Assembly: GCA_010021145.1 (NCBI GenBank)
Contig: RGRP01000023.1
Coordinates: forward strand, 1 to 10,395
DNA length: 10,395 nucleotides
Origin: Candidatus Fonsibacter lacus
GTDB lineage: Bacteria > Pseudomonadota > Alphaproteobacteria > Pelagibacterales > Pelagibacteraceae
Direction of reading: 5' to 3'
The position numbers were made by a program, and so were the translations under genes. Shown piece by piece: positions 1-6,630 of the stretch. The notes below the pieces were generated by a model. It had not been told where the DNA came from and ran no database searches. It was given only the letters and a program-made list of their open reading frames with translations. Positions within the stretch are counted from its first letter, which is position 1; each line of letters starts with the position of its first letter.

Positions 1-1290
1 GCTAATCAAATTTTAACTTTAAATGGTTTAAGACATGAAGTTATTTTAAGAACTGATGGAGGAATTAAAACAGGGAGAGACGTAGTTATGGCCGCAATGA
101 TGGGAGCCGATGATTTTGGAATAGCAACAACTTCATTAATAGCCATGGGTTGTATAATGGTAAGGCAGTGTCACTCCAATACTTGTCCCGTTGGAATTTG
201 CACGCAAGATGAAGAATTAAGAAAAAAATTTACAGGTACACCAGAAAAAATTGTTAATTTATTTTCATTTATAGCCGAAGAAGTAAGAGAAATTTTAGCA
301 AGTCTTGGTTTTAAATCTTTAAACGAAATTGTTGGAAGAACTGATTTATTAAAACAAGTAAGTAGAGGATCTGCTAATTTAGATGATTTAGACTTAAACC
401 CACTTTTAGTTCAAGCGGATCCAGGAGAAAATCCAAGATATTGTTTAAAAAGGGAAAGAAAGGAAGTTCCAGATAGTTTGGATAAACAGATTATAAAAGA
501 CTCACTTTCCTTAATTGAAAAAGGACAAAAGTTTCAATTAAGTTATGCTGTAAAAAATACTCATAGATCTGTCGGAACAAGATTAAGTTCAATTATTACA
601 ACTCAATTTAAGAACAAGAAATTATCCGAAGATCATATTTTAATTAAATTAAGAGGTTCAGCTGGACAATCCCTCGGGGCATTTGGTGTTTCTGGAATTA
701 AAATAGAGATAACAGGTGATGCAAATGATTATGTTGGCAAAGGATTATCTGGTGCAAAAATAATTATAAAACCAGCAGCGAACAGTGAAATACAAACTTC
801 AAAAAATACCATTATTGGAAATACAGTTTTATATGGCGCAACATCAGGACTATTGCTAGCGGCGGGACAAGCAGGGGAAAGATTTGCAGTTAGAAATTCA
901 GGAGCTACAGCTGTTATAGAAGGATGTGGAACTAATGGTTGTGAATATATGACTGGCGGCACCGTTGTTATATTAGGAGAAGTAGGAGATAATTTTGCAG
1001 CAGGCATGACAGGAGGAATGGCATTTGTTTATGATCCTGAAAATAGTTTTGAGAATTACGTAAATCCATCCTCAGTTATTTGGCAAAGAATAGAGACAGA
1101 TTATTGGAACGATTTTCTTTTAAATTTAATAAAATTACATGAAAAAGAAACTCAATCAGTTTATTCAAAAAAAATTATTCAACAATGGAGTAATGAAAAA
1201 AATAATTTTTATCAAATTTGCCCTAAAGAAATGTTAGATAAGTTAAAGCAACCATTATCGAATAAGGCAGTTCATGAAAAAGCAGTCTAA
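1..1290 (+). CDS. gltB: Glutamate synthase large subunit, C-terminal part (5' end outside window)
   Basis: Partial gene, open from base 1 and ending in TAA, leaving 429 residues of a protein usually near 1,500. GltB makes glutamate from glutamine and 2-oxoglutarate in the cytoplasm, with electrons from the GltD subunit. The fragment begins in the end of the FMN-binding synthase barrel (RTDGGIKTGRDV, residues 18-29). Next come the three cysteines of the 3Fe-4S cluster with the expected C-x5-C-x4-C spacing (fragment residues 51, 57, 62, within CIMVRQCHSNTC). The rest is the GXGXG beta-helix domain (about residues 184-344), with many glycine repeats such as GATSGLLLAAGQAGERF and MTGGTVVILGEVGDNFAAG. 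The first ATG of the open frame, at 88, is internal, because family-like sequence continues upstream of it. No gltD lies immediately downstream, so it may precede gltB or sit elsewhere (inference). The 3' end overlaps the next gene by 17 bases. Confidence 0.97.
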   Translation, partial: ANQILTLNGLRHEVILRTDGGIKTGRDVVMAAMMGADDFGIATTSLIAMGCIMVRQCHSNTCPVGICTQDEELRKKFTGTPEKIVNLFSFIAEEVREILASLGFKSLNEIVGRTDLLKQVSRGSANLDDLDLNPLLVQADPGENPRYCLKRERKEVPDSLDKQIIKDSLSLIEKGQKFQLSYAVKNTHRSVGTRLSSIITTQFKNKKLSEDHILIKLRGSAGQSLGAFGVSGIKIEITGDANDYVGKGLSGAKIIIKPAANSEIQTSKNTIIGNTVLYGATSGLLLAAGQAGERFAVRNSGATAVIEGCGTNGCEYMTGGTVVILGEVGDNFAAGMTGGMAFVYDPENSFENYVNPSSVIWQRIETDYWNDFLLNLIKLHEKETQSVYSKKIIQQWSNEKNNFYQICPKEMLDKLKQPLSNKAVHEKAV

Positions 1291-2170
1291 ATCAATTAAT
1301 TTATTCTGTTTTGGCTTTGGTTTAACGGCTAGATATTTTGTAAAAGAACTCTTAAAAAATAAATATAAAATTAATTTAATTACGACTTCAAGATCTAAAA
1401 GTTCTAATAAAAAATTTTTAAATATTAATTATAAAAATTTTTATTTCGAGAATAATAAATTTGATAAAAAAATTAAGCAATATATTTTAAATGCAACTCA
1501 TATATTAGTTTCAATACCACCAAAAAATAGAAAAGATTTAGTCATTGAAAATTTTTATAATGAAATGCGTTTAAATAAAAAAATTAAATGGCTAGGATAT
1601 CTTTCATCAACGAGTGTTTATGGAAATTATCAGGGAAAATGGGTTAATGAAAAAAGTAAATTACTTACTAATAATGAAACAGGAATAAATAGAATTGTAG
1701 CAGAGAATGAATGGTTAAAATTAAATCAGCATCACCTTATTCCAACAAGAATATTTAGACTGTCTGGAATTTATTCTCCCGAGAGAAATATATTTTTACG
1801 ATTAGCGAATGGTCAAATTCGTTATATTAAAAAAAGTAATCATTATTTTTCAAGAATTCATGTTGCTGATATAGCTCAAGTTTTATTCAAGTCTTTAATT
1901 TATTCAAAAGCTGGAGAGATTTATAATGTAGCAGATAATAGGCCATGCTCTTATGATAAAATTATATCTTTTGCTAGTGGTTTAATGGGAATTCAAAATC
2001 CATCCCCAGTATCTTTTGAGTCTTTAAAAGAAGGTGAAATAAAAAATTTTTATAAAGATTCAAAAAAAGTTAGTAATGCAAAAATTAAAAAAGATTTAAA
2101 AGTAAAATTATATTTTCCAACTTATAAAGAAGGTTTAAAAAGTATTTTAAATAATATTTTTGATCGCTAA
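1274..2170 (+). CDS. YeeZ-like NAD(P)-dependent epimerase/reductase (extended SDR family)
   Basis: 298 residues. The N-terminus is a Rossmann fold start with a glycine-rich dinucleotide loop (FCFGFGLTAR, residues 11-20). The segment YLSSTSVYGNYQGKWVNE (109-126) matches the SSTxVYG core of extended short-chain dehydrogenases, specifically the YeeZ/SDR_a5-like branch, where VYG is followed by a G-x-WVxE stretch. The usual Tyr-x3-Lys catalytic pair is not visible: the region where it would fall reads ETGINRIVAENEW (135-147). Residues 158-200 carry the TRIFRLSGIYSPERN and RIHVADIA blocks typical of sugar-nucleotide epimerase relatives, and YNVADNRP (217-224) follows as expected. Substrate and reaction are unknown. 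The ATG at 1274 is preceded by AAGG (1264-1267) six bases upstream. It lies inside the last codons of gltB, so translation is probably coupled. The 3' end overlaps the convergent hydrolase gene by 24 bases. Confidence 0.85.
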   Translation: MKKQSKSINLFCFGFGLTARYFVKELLKNKYKINLITTSRSKSSNKKFLNINYKNFYFENNKFDKKIKQYILNATHILVSIPPKNRKDLVIENFYNEMRLNKKIKWLGYLSSTSVYGNYQGKWVNEKSKLLTNNETGINRIVAENEWLKLNQHHLIPTRIFRLSGIYSPERNIFLRLANGQIRYIKKSNHYFSRIHVADIAQVLFKSLIYSKAGEIYNVADNRPCSYDKIISFASGLMGIQNPSPVSFESLKEGEIKNFYKDSKKVSNAKIKKDLKVKLYFPTYKEGLKSILNNIFDR

Positions 2171-2899
2171 GTCGAGTTTTTTTAAATCCTGAGTCCTCGA
2201 TAAGGAATGATCGCCATCATTAATAATTGTTAAATTTATTTCTTTACTTACAAGAGTTTTTAGTAGCTTTAATGAATAAAACCAGGGAACCGAAGAGTCA
2301 TTAATGCCATGTAATAGTTCAACTGGGAAATTGCATTTAATTTTTTTATTAAGAATTAAGTTTTTTTTTCCATCAATTATAAATTTTTTAGTTATAGGGT
2401 AAAAATTATTATGGTTACTCTTTAATTTGTAGATTCTATTTTTTTTTATATTATTTTTTTCAGATATATTTAACTTTTTCCATATTAATTCTTCTGTAAA
2501 ATCAGGAGCAGAAGCAATGCCAACATAGCCTTTAATTCTTTGATAAAAATATTTAATCAATATAACGCCAATCCAAGCGCCCATGCTTGAACCAACAAGA
2601 ACTATCTTATTTTTTTTGATAAATTTTTTTATAATTGATCTTGAATCATTAACCCAATTTTTAATACTAAAATCCGTAAATTTTCCTGAGGATTTTCCAT
2701 GACCACTATATTCAAATAATAATAAGTTTATTTTATTTTTATTAACAAACTTTTTTAAGTGTTTAGCTTTTTTACTTTGAATATTGGACATTAACCCGTG
2801 AAGAAAAATAATTGTAGTTAGACTTTTATTATTAATAAATTCGTAATGAATTTTTTGATTATTTTTTGTTAAAAAAAAATTTTGCTTTGGATTATTCAT
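2147..2899 (-). CDS. Alpha/beta hydrolase, ABHD10-like serine esterase/thioesterase
   Basis: 250 residues, the only minus-strand gene in the window. The alpha/beta hydrolase signature is complete: oxyanion-hole HG (FLHGLMSN, residues 32-39), the strand FEYSGHGKSSG (62-72), the nucleophile elbow GSSMG (103-107, Ser105), the acid in HGINDSSVPW (Asp201) and the catalytic histidine in GDHSLS (His231). The blocks YSGHGxSxG, VGSSMGAW, PVELLHGxxDxxVPW and the C-terminal DH pattern resemble mitochondrial ABHD10 (a depalmitoylase and acyl-glucuronide esterase) and its bacterial relatives. The substrate here is unknown. There is no signal peptide or membrane segment, so it is probably cytoplasmic. The middle (about 140-190) is lysine- and asparagine-rich, as expected from the AT bias. 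No Shine-Dalgarno sequence precedes the ATG; a TATACT box 7 bases upstream suggests a leaderless message. Its 3' end overlaps the convergent epimerase gene by 24 bases. Confidence 0.88.
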   Translation of the reverse strand: MNNPKQNFFLTKNNQKIHYEFINNKSLTTIIFLHGLMSNIQSKKAKHLKKFVNKNKINLLLFEYSGHGKSSGKFTDFSIKNWVNDSRSIIKKFIKKNKIVLVGSSMGAWIGVILIKYFYQRIKGYVGIASAPDFTEELIWKKLNISEKNNIKKNRIYKLKSNHNNFYPITKKFIIDGKKNLILNKKIKCNFPVELLHGINDSSVPWFYSLKLLKTLVSKEINLTIINDGDHSLSRTQDLKKLDLAIKNII

Positions 2900-2925
2900 T
2901 TTTAAAAGTATAGCATATTAATTCA
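2900..2925. promoter_or_regulatory. Divergent 26-base intergenic region with candidate -10 boxes on both strands
   Basis: These 26 bases are all that separates the start codons of the minus-strand hydrolase and the plus-strand glycosyltransferase. On the minus strand, TATACT (2912-2907) matches the bacterial -10 box at five of six positions and would place transcription start at about 2900, next to the ATG. No good -35 is seen at 16-18 bases upstream (TTTTAT at 2935-2930 is weak). On the plus strand, TTGGAT (2887-2892), 16 bases, then TATAGC (2909-2914) is a weaker candidate, with a start near 2921. The two -10 candidates overlap, so the promoters may compete for polymerase. Neither gene has a visible Shine-Dalgarno sequence. 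The assignment rests on motif match only. Confidence 0.35.
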
Positions 2926-4065
2926 ATGGATAAAAAAATTCGTTTACTGCAAGTTATTCCAAGACTAGATGTGGGTGGTGCAGAAACAGGCTGCAAAGAT
3001 ATTGCACAATTTATTGCTAAACAAAACTATTTTTCTGCAATTTTATGTTCAGGAAGAGAACAAGTTAAAAATATTGATCAAACCAAAGTAAAAATTTTTA
3101 AGTTTTCAGTGCAGAGCAAAAACCCATTTGTAATTTTTTTTAATATATTTGTAATTTTATTTATTGTTTTTTTTTATAAAATTAACATTATTCATGTTCG
3201 AAGTCGTGCTCCGGCTTGGTCATGTTATTTTGTAAGTAAATTATTATCAGTACCTTTGATATCTACTTTTCATGGCACTTATAATTTTAACAATCCTTTA
3301 AAAAAATTTTACAATTCAATTATGTTAAGAGGTAATTCTGTAATTGCTGGTTCAAGGTTTATTTTTGAGCATATAAAAAATAATTATAATTACTCGAAAG
3401 AGATTTTTCTTATACCAAGAGGAATTGATGTTAATTATTTTAACCCAAAAAATTCAAATATTGAAGAATTGAATAGCGTTAGAACGCGTTGGGGTATTTC
3501 TATTAATAATTTTTTAATATTACTTCCAGGCAGATTAACTTTTTGGAAAGGACAGTTTCTTTTTTTAAATACCTTATTATTTTTAAAAGAAGAAAATTTA
3601 CTAAATAATATCAGCGCAATTATACTTGGAGATGATCAAGGTAGAACTGAATATAGAGAATATCTCTTAGATTTTATCAGAGAGCATCGATTAGAAGAGA
3701 ATGTAAAGATTGTTTCACACGAATCTTTTATGCCATCAGCTTATAATGCTTGTGATTTAGTATTATCAGCTTCTATTGAACCAGAGGCATTTGGTAGAGT
3801 GGCAGTCGAAGCACAAGCAATGGAAAAACCAATACTAGCAAGTAATATTGGTGGTTCCAATGAAACAATTATTAATGGACAAACAGGCTGGTTATTTAAA
3901 TCTGATGATGAAAAAGATTTAGCAAAGATGATTATTGAAGTTTCAAAAAAAGATAAAATTTTTTTAAAAGATTTAGGAGCAAAGGGTAGAGCTAATGTTA
4001 TTAATAATTATACGGTGGATCAAATGTGCTCTAAAACACTAGAAATTTATAAATCCTTAGTTTAA
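2926..4065 (+). CDS. Glycosyltransferase family 4 (group 1), probable envelope polysaccharide synthesis
   Basis: 379 residues, the normal length for a GT-B fold retaining glycosyltransferase. The N-terminal domain begins LLQVIPRLDVGGAETG (residues 7-22), the glycine-rich loop common in GT4 enzymes. The block IIHVRSRAPAWSCYFVSK (88-105) and STFHGTYNF (113-121) follow. The C-terminal nucleotide-sugar domain has PRGIDVNYF (164-172), LPGRLTFWKGQ with Lys208 (200-210), and the E-x7-E motif Glu287-Glu295 in EPEAFGRVAVEA, then GGSNETIINGQTGWLF (309-324). Residues 68-83 are a run of phenylalanine, isoleucine, valine and leucine that may help it sit on the inner membrane. It probably adds a sugar to a lipid-linked envelope glycan; donor and acceptor cannot be read from sequence. 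It has no Shine-Dalgarno and starts 26 bases from the divergent hydrolase. thrS follows after 8 bases, so the two may share a transcript. Confidence 0.92.
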   Translation: MDKKIRLLQVIPRLDVGGAETGCKDIAQFIAKQNYFSAILCSGREQVKNIDQTKVKIFKFSVQSKNPFVIFFNIFVILFIVFFYKINIIHVRSRAPAWSCYFVSKLLSVPLISTFHGTYNFNNPLKKFYNSIMLRGNSVIAGSRFIFEHIKNNYNYSKEIFLIPRGIDVNYFNPKNSNIEELNSVRTRWGISINNFLILLPGRLTFWKGQFLFLNTLLFLKEENLLNNISAIILGDDQGRTEYREYLLDFIREHRLEENVKIVSHESFMPSAYNACDLVLSASIEPEAFGRVAVEAQAMEKPILASNIGGSNETIINGQTGWLFKSDDEKDLAKMIIEVSKKDKIFLKDLGAKGRANVINNYTVDQMCSKTLEIYKSLV

Positions 4066-4073
4066 TAAGAGAC

Positions 4074-5990
4074 ATGCTTAACATCACGCTTTTAGATGGA
4101 AAAAAACTACAATTTCCAGGAAAAGTTAATGGACATGAGATAGCAAAAACTATTAGCCCTTCACTTGCGAAAAAAGCATTGGTTATAAAAGTCAATGATA
4201 GTTTTAAAGATTTAAGCACATTTATTGAAAAAGATTCTACGGTACAAATCATTACAATTGAAGATGATTACGGATTAGAAGTTATAAGACATGACACCGC
4301 ACATGTTCTTGCTATGGCAGTTCAAGAACTTTTTAAAGATACTCAAGTTACCATTGGCCCCGTTATTGAAAATGGTTTTTATTATGACTTCTCTAGAAAA
4401 AAACCTTTTACCGATGAAGATTTAATTAAAATTGAAGAAAAGATGCGCGAAATCATTGATCGTGATGAACCTACAACTAGAGAAGTTTGGGATAGAGATA
4501 AAGCAATAGAACATTTTAAAAAAAAAGGAGAGTTATATAAAGCTGAAATAATAAAAAGTATTCCAACCAAAGAAGAAATTTCAATTTATTTTCATGGTAC
4601 GTGGCACGATCTATGTAGAGGTCCACATTTAACTTCTACTGGAAAAATAGGAAAAGCTTTTAAATTGACAAAACTTGCAGGAGCTTATTGGCGAGGAGAT
4701 TCAAATAATGAAATGCTTCAAAGAATTTATGGAACATGTTGGAGAAATAAAAAAGAGTTAGATGAATATTTACAAAGAATAGAAGAAGCCGAAAAAAGAG
4801 ACCATCGCAAACTTGGAAAAGTTATGGATTTATTTCATTTTCAAGAAGAAAGTCCCGGAGCTGTATTTTGGCACGAAGGAGGCTGGCAGTTATTTCAGTC
4901 TCTTATTGATTTTATGCGCCAAAGACAAACAGAAGCTGGTTATCGAGAAGTAAATACACCAGATATTTTAGATAAAACATTATGGGAGAAATCTGGGCAT
5001 TGGGAAAAATTTCAAGAACATATGTACACAACAAAAACTCCAGATGAGCGAGTTTTTGCAATCAAGCCTATGAATTGTCCTGGCTGTGTTCAAATTTTTA
5101 ACCAAGGACTTAAAAGTTATAGAGATTTACCTTTAAAATTGTCAGAATTTGGCAAAGTCCATCGTTATGAAAGCTCAGGATCTTTACATGGATTAATGAG
5201 AGTTAGATCTTTTACGCAAGATGATGCTCATATTTTTTGTACTGAAAATCAAATTACAGAAGAGTCATTAAAAGTTACTAAGTTGATTTTAGATATTTAT
5301 AAAGCTTTTGGTTTTGAAAATGTAATTTTAAAATATTCTGATCGACCCGTAAAAAGAGTTGGGGATGATAAATTATGGGATAAGGCAGAAGCCGCATTAT
5401 TAGAAGCAGTGAAAGCTTCAAAATTAGATTATTCTATTAATAAAGGTGAAGGAGCTTTTTATGGTCCTAAAATTGAATTTGTTTTAAGAGATACAATTGG
5501 TCGGGATTGGCAGTGCGGAACTTTGCAAGTGGACTTAAATTTACCAGGCAGATTAGGCGCGACTTATATTGATAAAGATGGAGTTAAAAAGAATCCGGTT
5601 ATGTTACATCGAGCATTATTTGGATCACTTGAAAGATTTATAGGAATTTTAATTGAACATTATGCAGGTAAACTTCCATTGTGGTTATCTCCCAAACAAG
5701 TTGCAATACTCCCAATTTCTCAGGAATTTGATGATTATGCAAAAAAAGTATCCGCTGAACTTGATAAAAATAAAATAAGGAATATTATTGATCTTAAGAA
5801 TGAAAAAATTAATTACAAGATTAGAGAACACTCTTTATCTAAGACTCCAATTTTAATGATTTGTGGATCTAAAGAACAAGAAAATCAATCAATCACACTT
5901 CGAAGACTTGGCCAAGAAAAACAAGATACATTGCCTTTAAAAGAAGCTATGAGTTTATTAGTTAAAGAATCTTCAGTACCTAAAATCTAG
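4074..5990 (+). CDS. thrS: Threonine--tRNA ligase
   Basis: 638 residues, close to the 642 of E. coli ThrRS, with all domains in order. It charges tRNA-Thr with threonine in the cytoplasm. The TGS domain is at 1-62 (ITLLDGKKLQFPG). The N2 editing domain, which removes mischarged serine, has HDTAH (His73, His77) and DLCRGPH (Cys181, His185). The class II catalytic core has the zinc ligands Cys335 (MNCPGC), His386 (DDAHIF) and His512 (MLHRALFGS), each one position from the E. coli residues 334, 385 and 511. Motif 2 is RYESSGSLHGLMRVRSF (364-380) and motif 3 surrounds HRALFGSLERFIG (512-524). The anticodon-binding domain fills about 540-638. The ATG places the TGS domain right at the N-terminus, as in homologues. 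An AAGAG stands only two bases before it, so ribosome binding looks weak. There is no leader long enough for the E. coli type of thrS operator. The stop overlaps the infC Shine-Dalgarno. Confidence 0.98.
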   Translation: MLNITLLDGKKLQFPGKVNGHEIAKTISPSLAKKALVIKVNDSFKDLSTFIEKDSTVQIITIEDDYGLEVIRHDTAHVLAMAVQELFKDTQVTIGPVIENGFYYDFSRKKPFTDEDLIKIEEKMREIIDRDEPTTREVWDRDKAIEHFKKKGELYKAEIIKSIPTKEEISIYFHGTWHDLCRGPHLTSTGKIGKAFKLTKLAGAYWRGDSNNEMLQRIYGTCWRNKKELDEYLQRIEEAEKRDHRKLGKVMDLFHFQEESPGAVFWHEGGWQLFQSLIDFMRQRQTEAGYREVNTPDILDKTLWEKSGHWEKFQEHMYTTKTPDERVFAIKPMNCPGCVQIFNQGLKSYRDLPLKLSEFGKVHRYESSGSLHGLMRVRSFTQDDAHIFCTENQITEESLKVTKLILDIYKAFGFENVILKYSDRPVKRVGDDKLWDKAEAALLEAVKASKLDYSINKGEGAFYGPKIEFVLRDTIGRDWQCGTLQVDLNLPGRLGATYIDKDGVKKNPVMLHRALFGSLERFIGILIEHYAGKLPLWLSPKQVAILPISQEFDDYAKKVSAELDKNKIRNIIDLKNEKINYKIREHSLSKTPILMICGSKEQENQSITLRRLGQEKQDTLPLKEAMSLLVKESSVPKI

Positions 5991-5993
5991 GAG
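5989..5993 (+). promoter_or_regulatory. Shine-Dalgarno of infC, overlapping the thrS stop codon
   Basis: AGGAG, the strongest ribosome binding site in the window, shares its AG with the TAG stop of thrS. The spacer to the ATT at 6001 is seven bases (TATATTT), an ideal distance. This site decides the infC start: no ATG, GTG or TTG is in frame at a suitable distance, and the first in-frame TTG (6103) would remove conserved N-domain sequence. The overlap suggests that ribosomes finishing thrS feed initiation of infC. Confidence 0.85.
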
Positions 5994-6000
5994 TATATTT

Positions 6001-6561
6001 ATTAATCAAAATTTTCAAAATAACAGAAGTAATTTTAAGTCTAGCAATTCTTCAAATCGTGGACCAAAAGTAAACGATAGGATTAGAGCAACTGATGTTC
6101 AATTGATCGGAAGTGATGGTCAAAATATTGGAATTGTTTCTTTAAATGATGCTCTGATGACAGCAAAAGAGCAGGGTTTGGATTTAATTGAGATTGCCCC
6201 AAATGCAAAACCCCCTGTTTGTAAAATAACCGATTTTGGAAAGTATAAATATGAATTACAAAAAAAAGCGAGCCAAGCAAAGAAGAAACAAAAAGTTGTA
6301 ACACTTAAAGAAATTAAAATGAGACCAGGAACAGATGTTCATGATTATAATTTTAAAATGAAGGCAACAGAGAAATTTTTAGCTAAAGGAGATAAAGTAA
6401 AATTTACAATTAAGTTTAAAGGAAGAGAAATGCAGCATTTAAAACTAGCGCAAGATCTTGCAGATAGAATTGTAAGTGATTTAAAAATAACAGGTAAAGT
6501 TGAACAAGCTCCAAAAATGGAAGGTAAACAAATGACCTTTATTATTCAGCCATTAAAATAG
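6001..6561 (+). CDS. infC: Translation initiation factor IF-3, with an ATT start codon
   Basis: 186 residues when read from the ATT at 6001 (E. coli IF-3 has 180). IF-3 binds the 30S subunit, prevents premature joining of 50S and checks the start codon and initiator tRNA. After a 20-residue asparagine/serine-rich leader, the conserved N-domain starts at GPKVNDRIRATDVQLIG (residues 21-37) and runs through GIVSLNDAL, GLDLIEIAPNAKPPVCKI and DFGKYKYE. A lysine-rich linker (about 85-102) leads to the C-domain with LKEIKMRPGTDVHDYNFK (102-119), FLAKGDKVKF and KFKGREM. Frame and homology continue upstream of the first TTG (6103), so starting there would lose 34 residues, including the VND block. The ATT is preceded by AGGAG seven bases away. 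In E. coli infC also starts with AUU, which lets IF-3 repress its own translation; the same control is likely here (inference). Confidence 0.95.
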   Translation: MNQNFQNNRSNFKSSNSSNRGPKVNDRIRATDVQLIGSDGQNIGIVSLNDALMTAKEQGLDLIEIAPNAKPPVCKITDFGKYKYELQKKASQAKKKQKVVTLKEIKMRPGTDVHDYNFKMKATEKFLAKGDKVKFTIKFKGREMQHLKLAQDLADRIVSDLKITGKVEQAPKMEGKQMTFIIQPLK

Positions 6562-6584
6562 CAATTTCTTCACCTTCATACTTA

Positions 6585-6613
6585 TTGTTTTTCATCTTTA
6601 ATATTAGTATAAA
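6585..6613 (+). promoter_or_regulatory. Candidate promoter in the infC-rpmI gap
   Basis: The 69-base gap 6562-6630 is the longest non-coding stretch in the window. It contains TTGTTT (6585-6590), 17 bases, then TATAAA (6608-6613), a -10 box with five of six consensus positions. Predicted transcription start is near 6620, so the message for rpmI-rplT-pheS-pheT would have a leader of only about 10 bases. The AGG at 6618-6620, ten bases before the rpmI ATG, might then be only partly transcribed. No clear hairpin or L20-binding leader structure is recognisable by eye. In such AT-rich DNA a match of this quality may arise by chance. Confidence 0.35.
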
Positions 6614-6630
6614 CCGCAGGTATTTATTTT

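Noticed and set aside
88..90. ATG at 88 as the start of a 400-residue protein
   Set aside because: The same frame continues to base 1 with typical GltB sequence (RTDGGIKTGRDV), so this methionine is internal.
729..1007. Minus-strand open frame of 92 codons inside gltB
   Set aside because: It lies fully within the conserved GXGXG domain of gltB and its product is proline- and alanine-rich with no recognisable motif; it is a shadow of the real gene.
2172..2201. Possible terminator: TCGAG followed by TTTTTTT, with CTCGA about 20 bases later
   Set aside because: The T run lies between the two arms instead of after a hairpin, and the 5-base arms are too short and far apart; it is inside the hydrolase coding sequence.
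2161..2214. Direct repeat TGATCGC at 2161 and near 2207
   Set aside because: A seven-base repeat within coding sequence, with no further copies or palindromic arrangement, is compatible with chance.
4031..4252. Minus-strand open frame across the glycosyltransferase-thrS junction
   Set aside because: It is antisense to the thrS TGS domain, with no ribosome binding site or family resemblance.
4382..4570. Minus-strand open frame of 62 codons inside thrS
   Set aside because: It is antisense to the conserved editing domain; composition is explained by the thrS coding strand.
6083..6304. Minus-strand open frame inside infC
   Set aside because: It is antisense to the conserved IF-3 N-domain and has no supporting signal.
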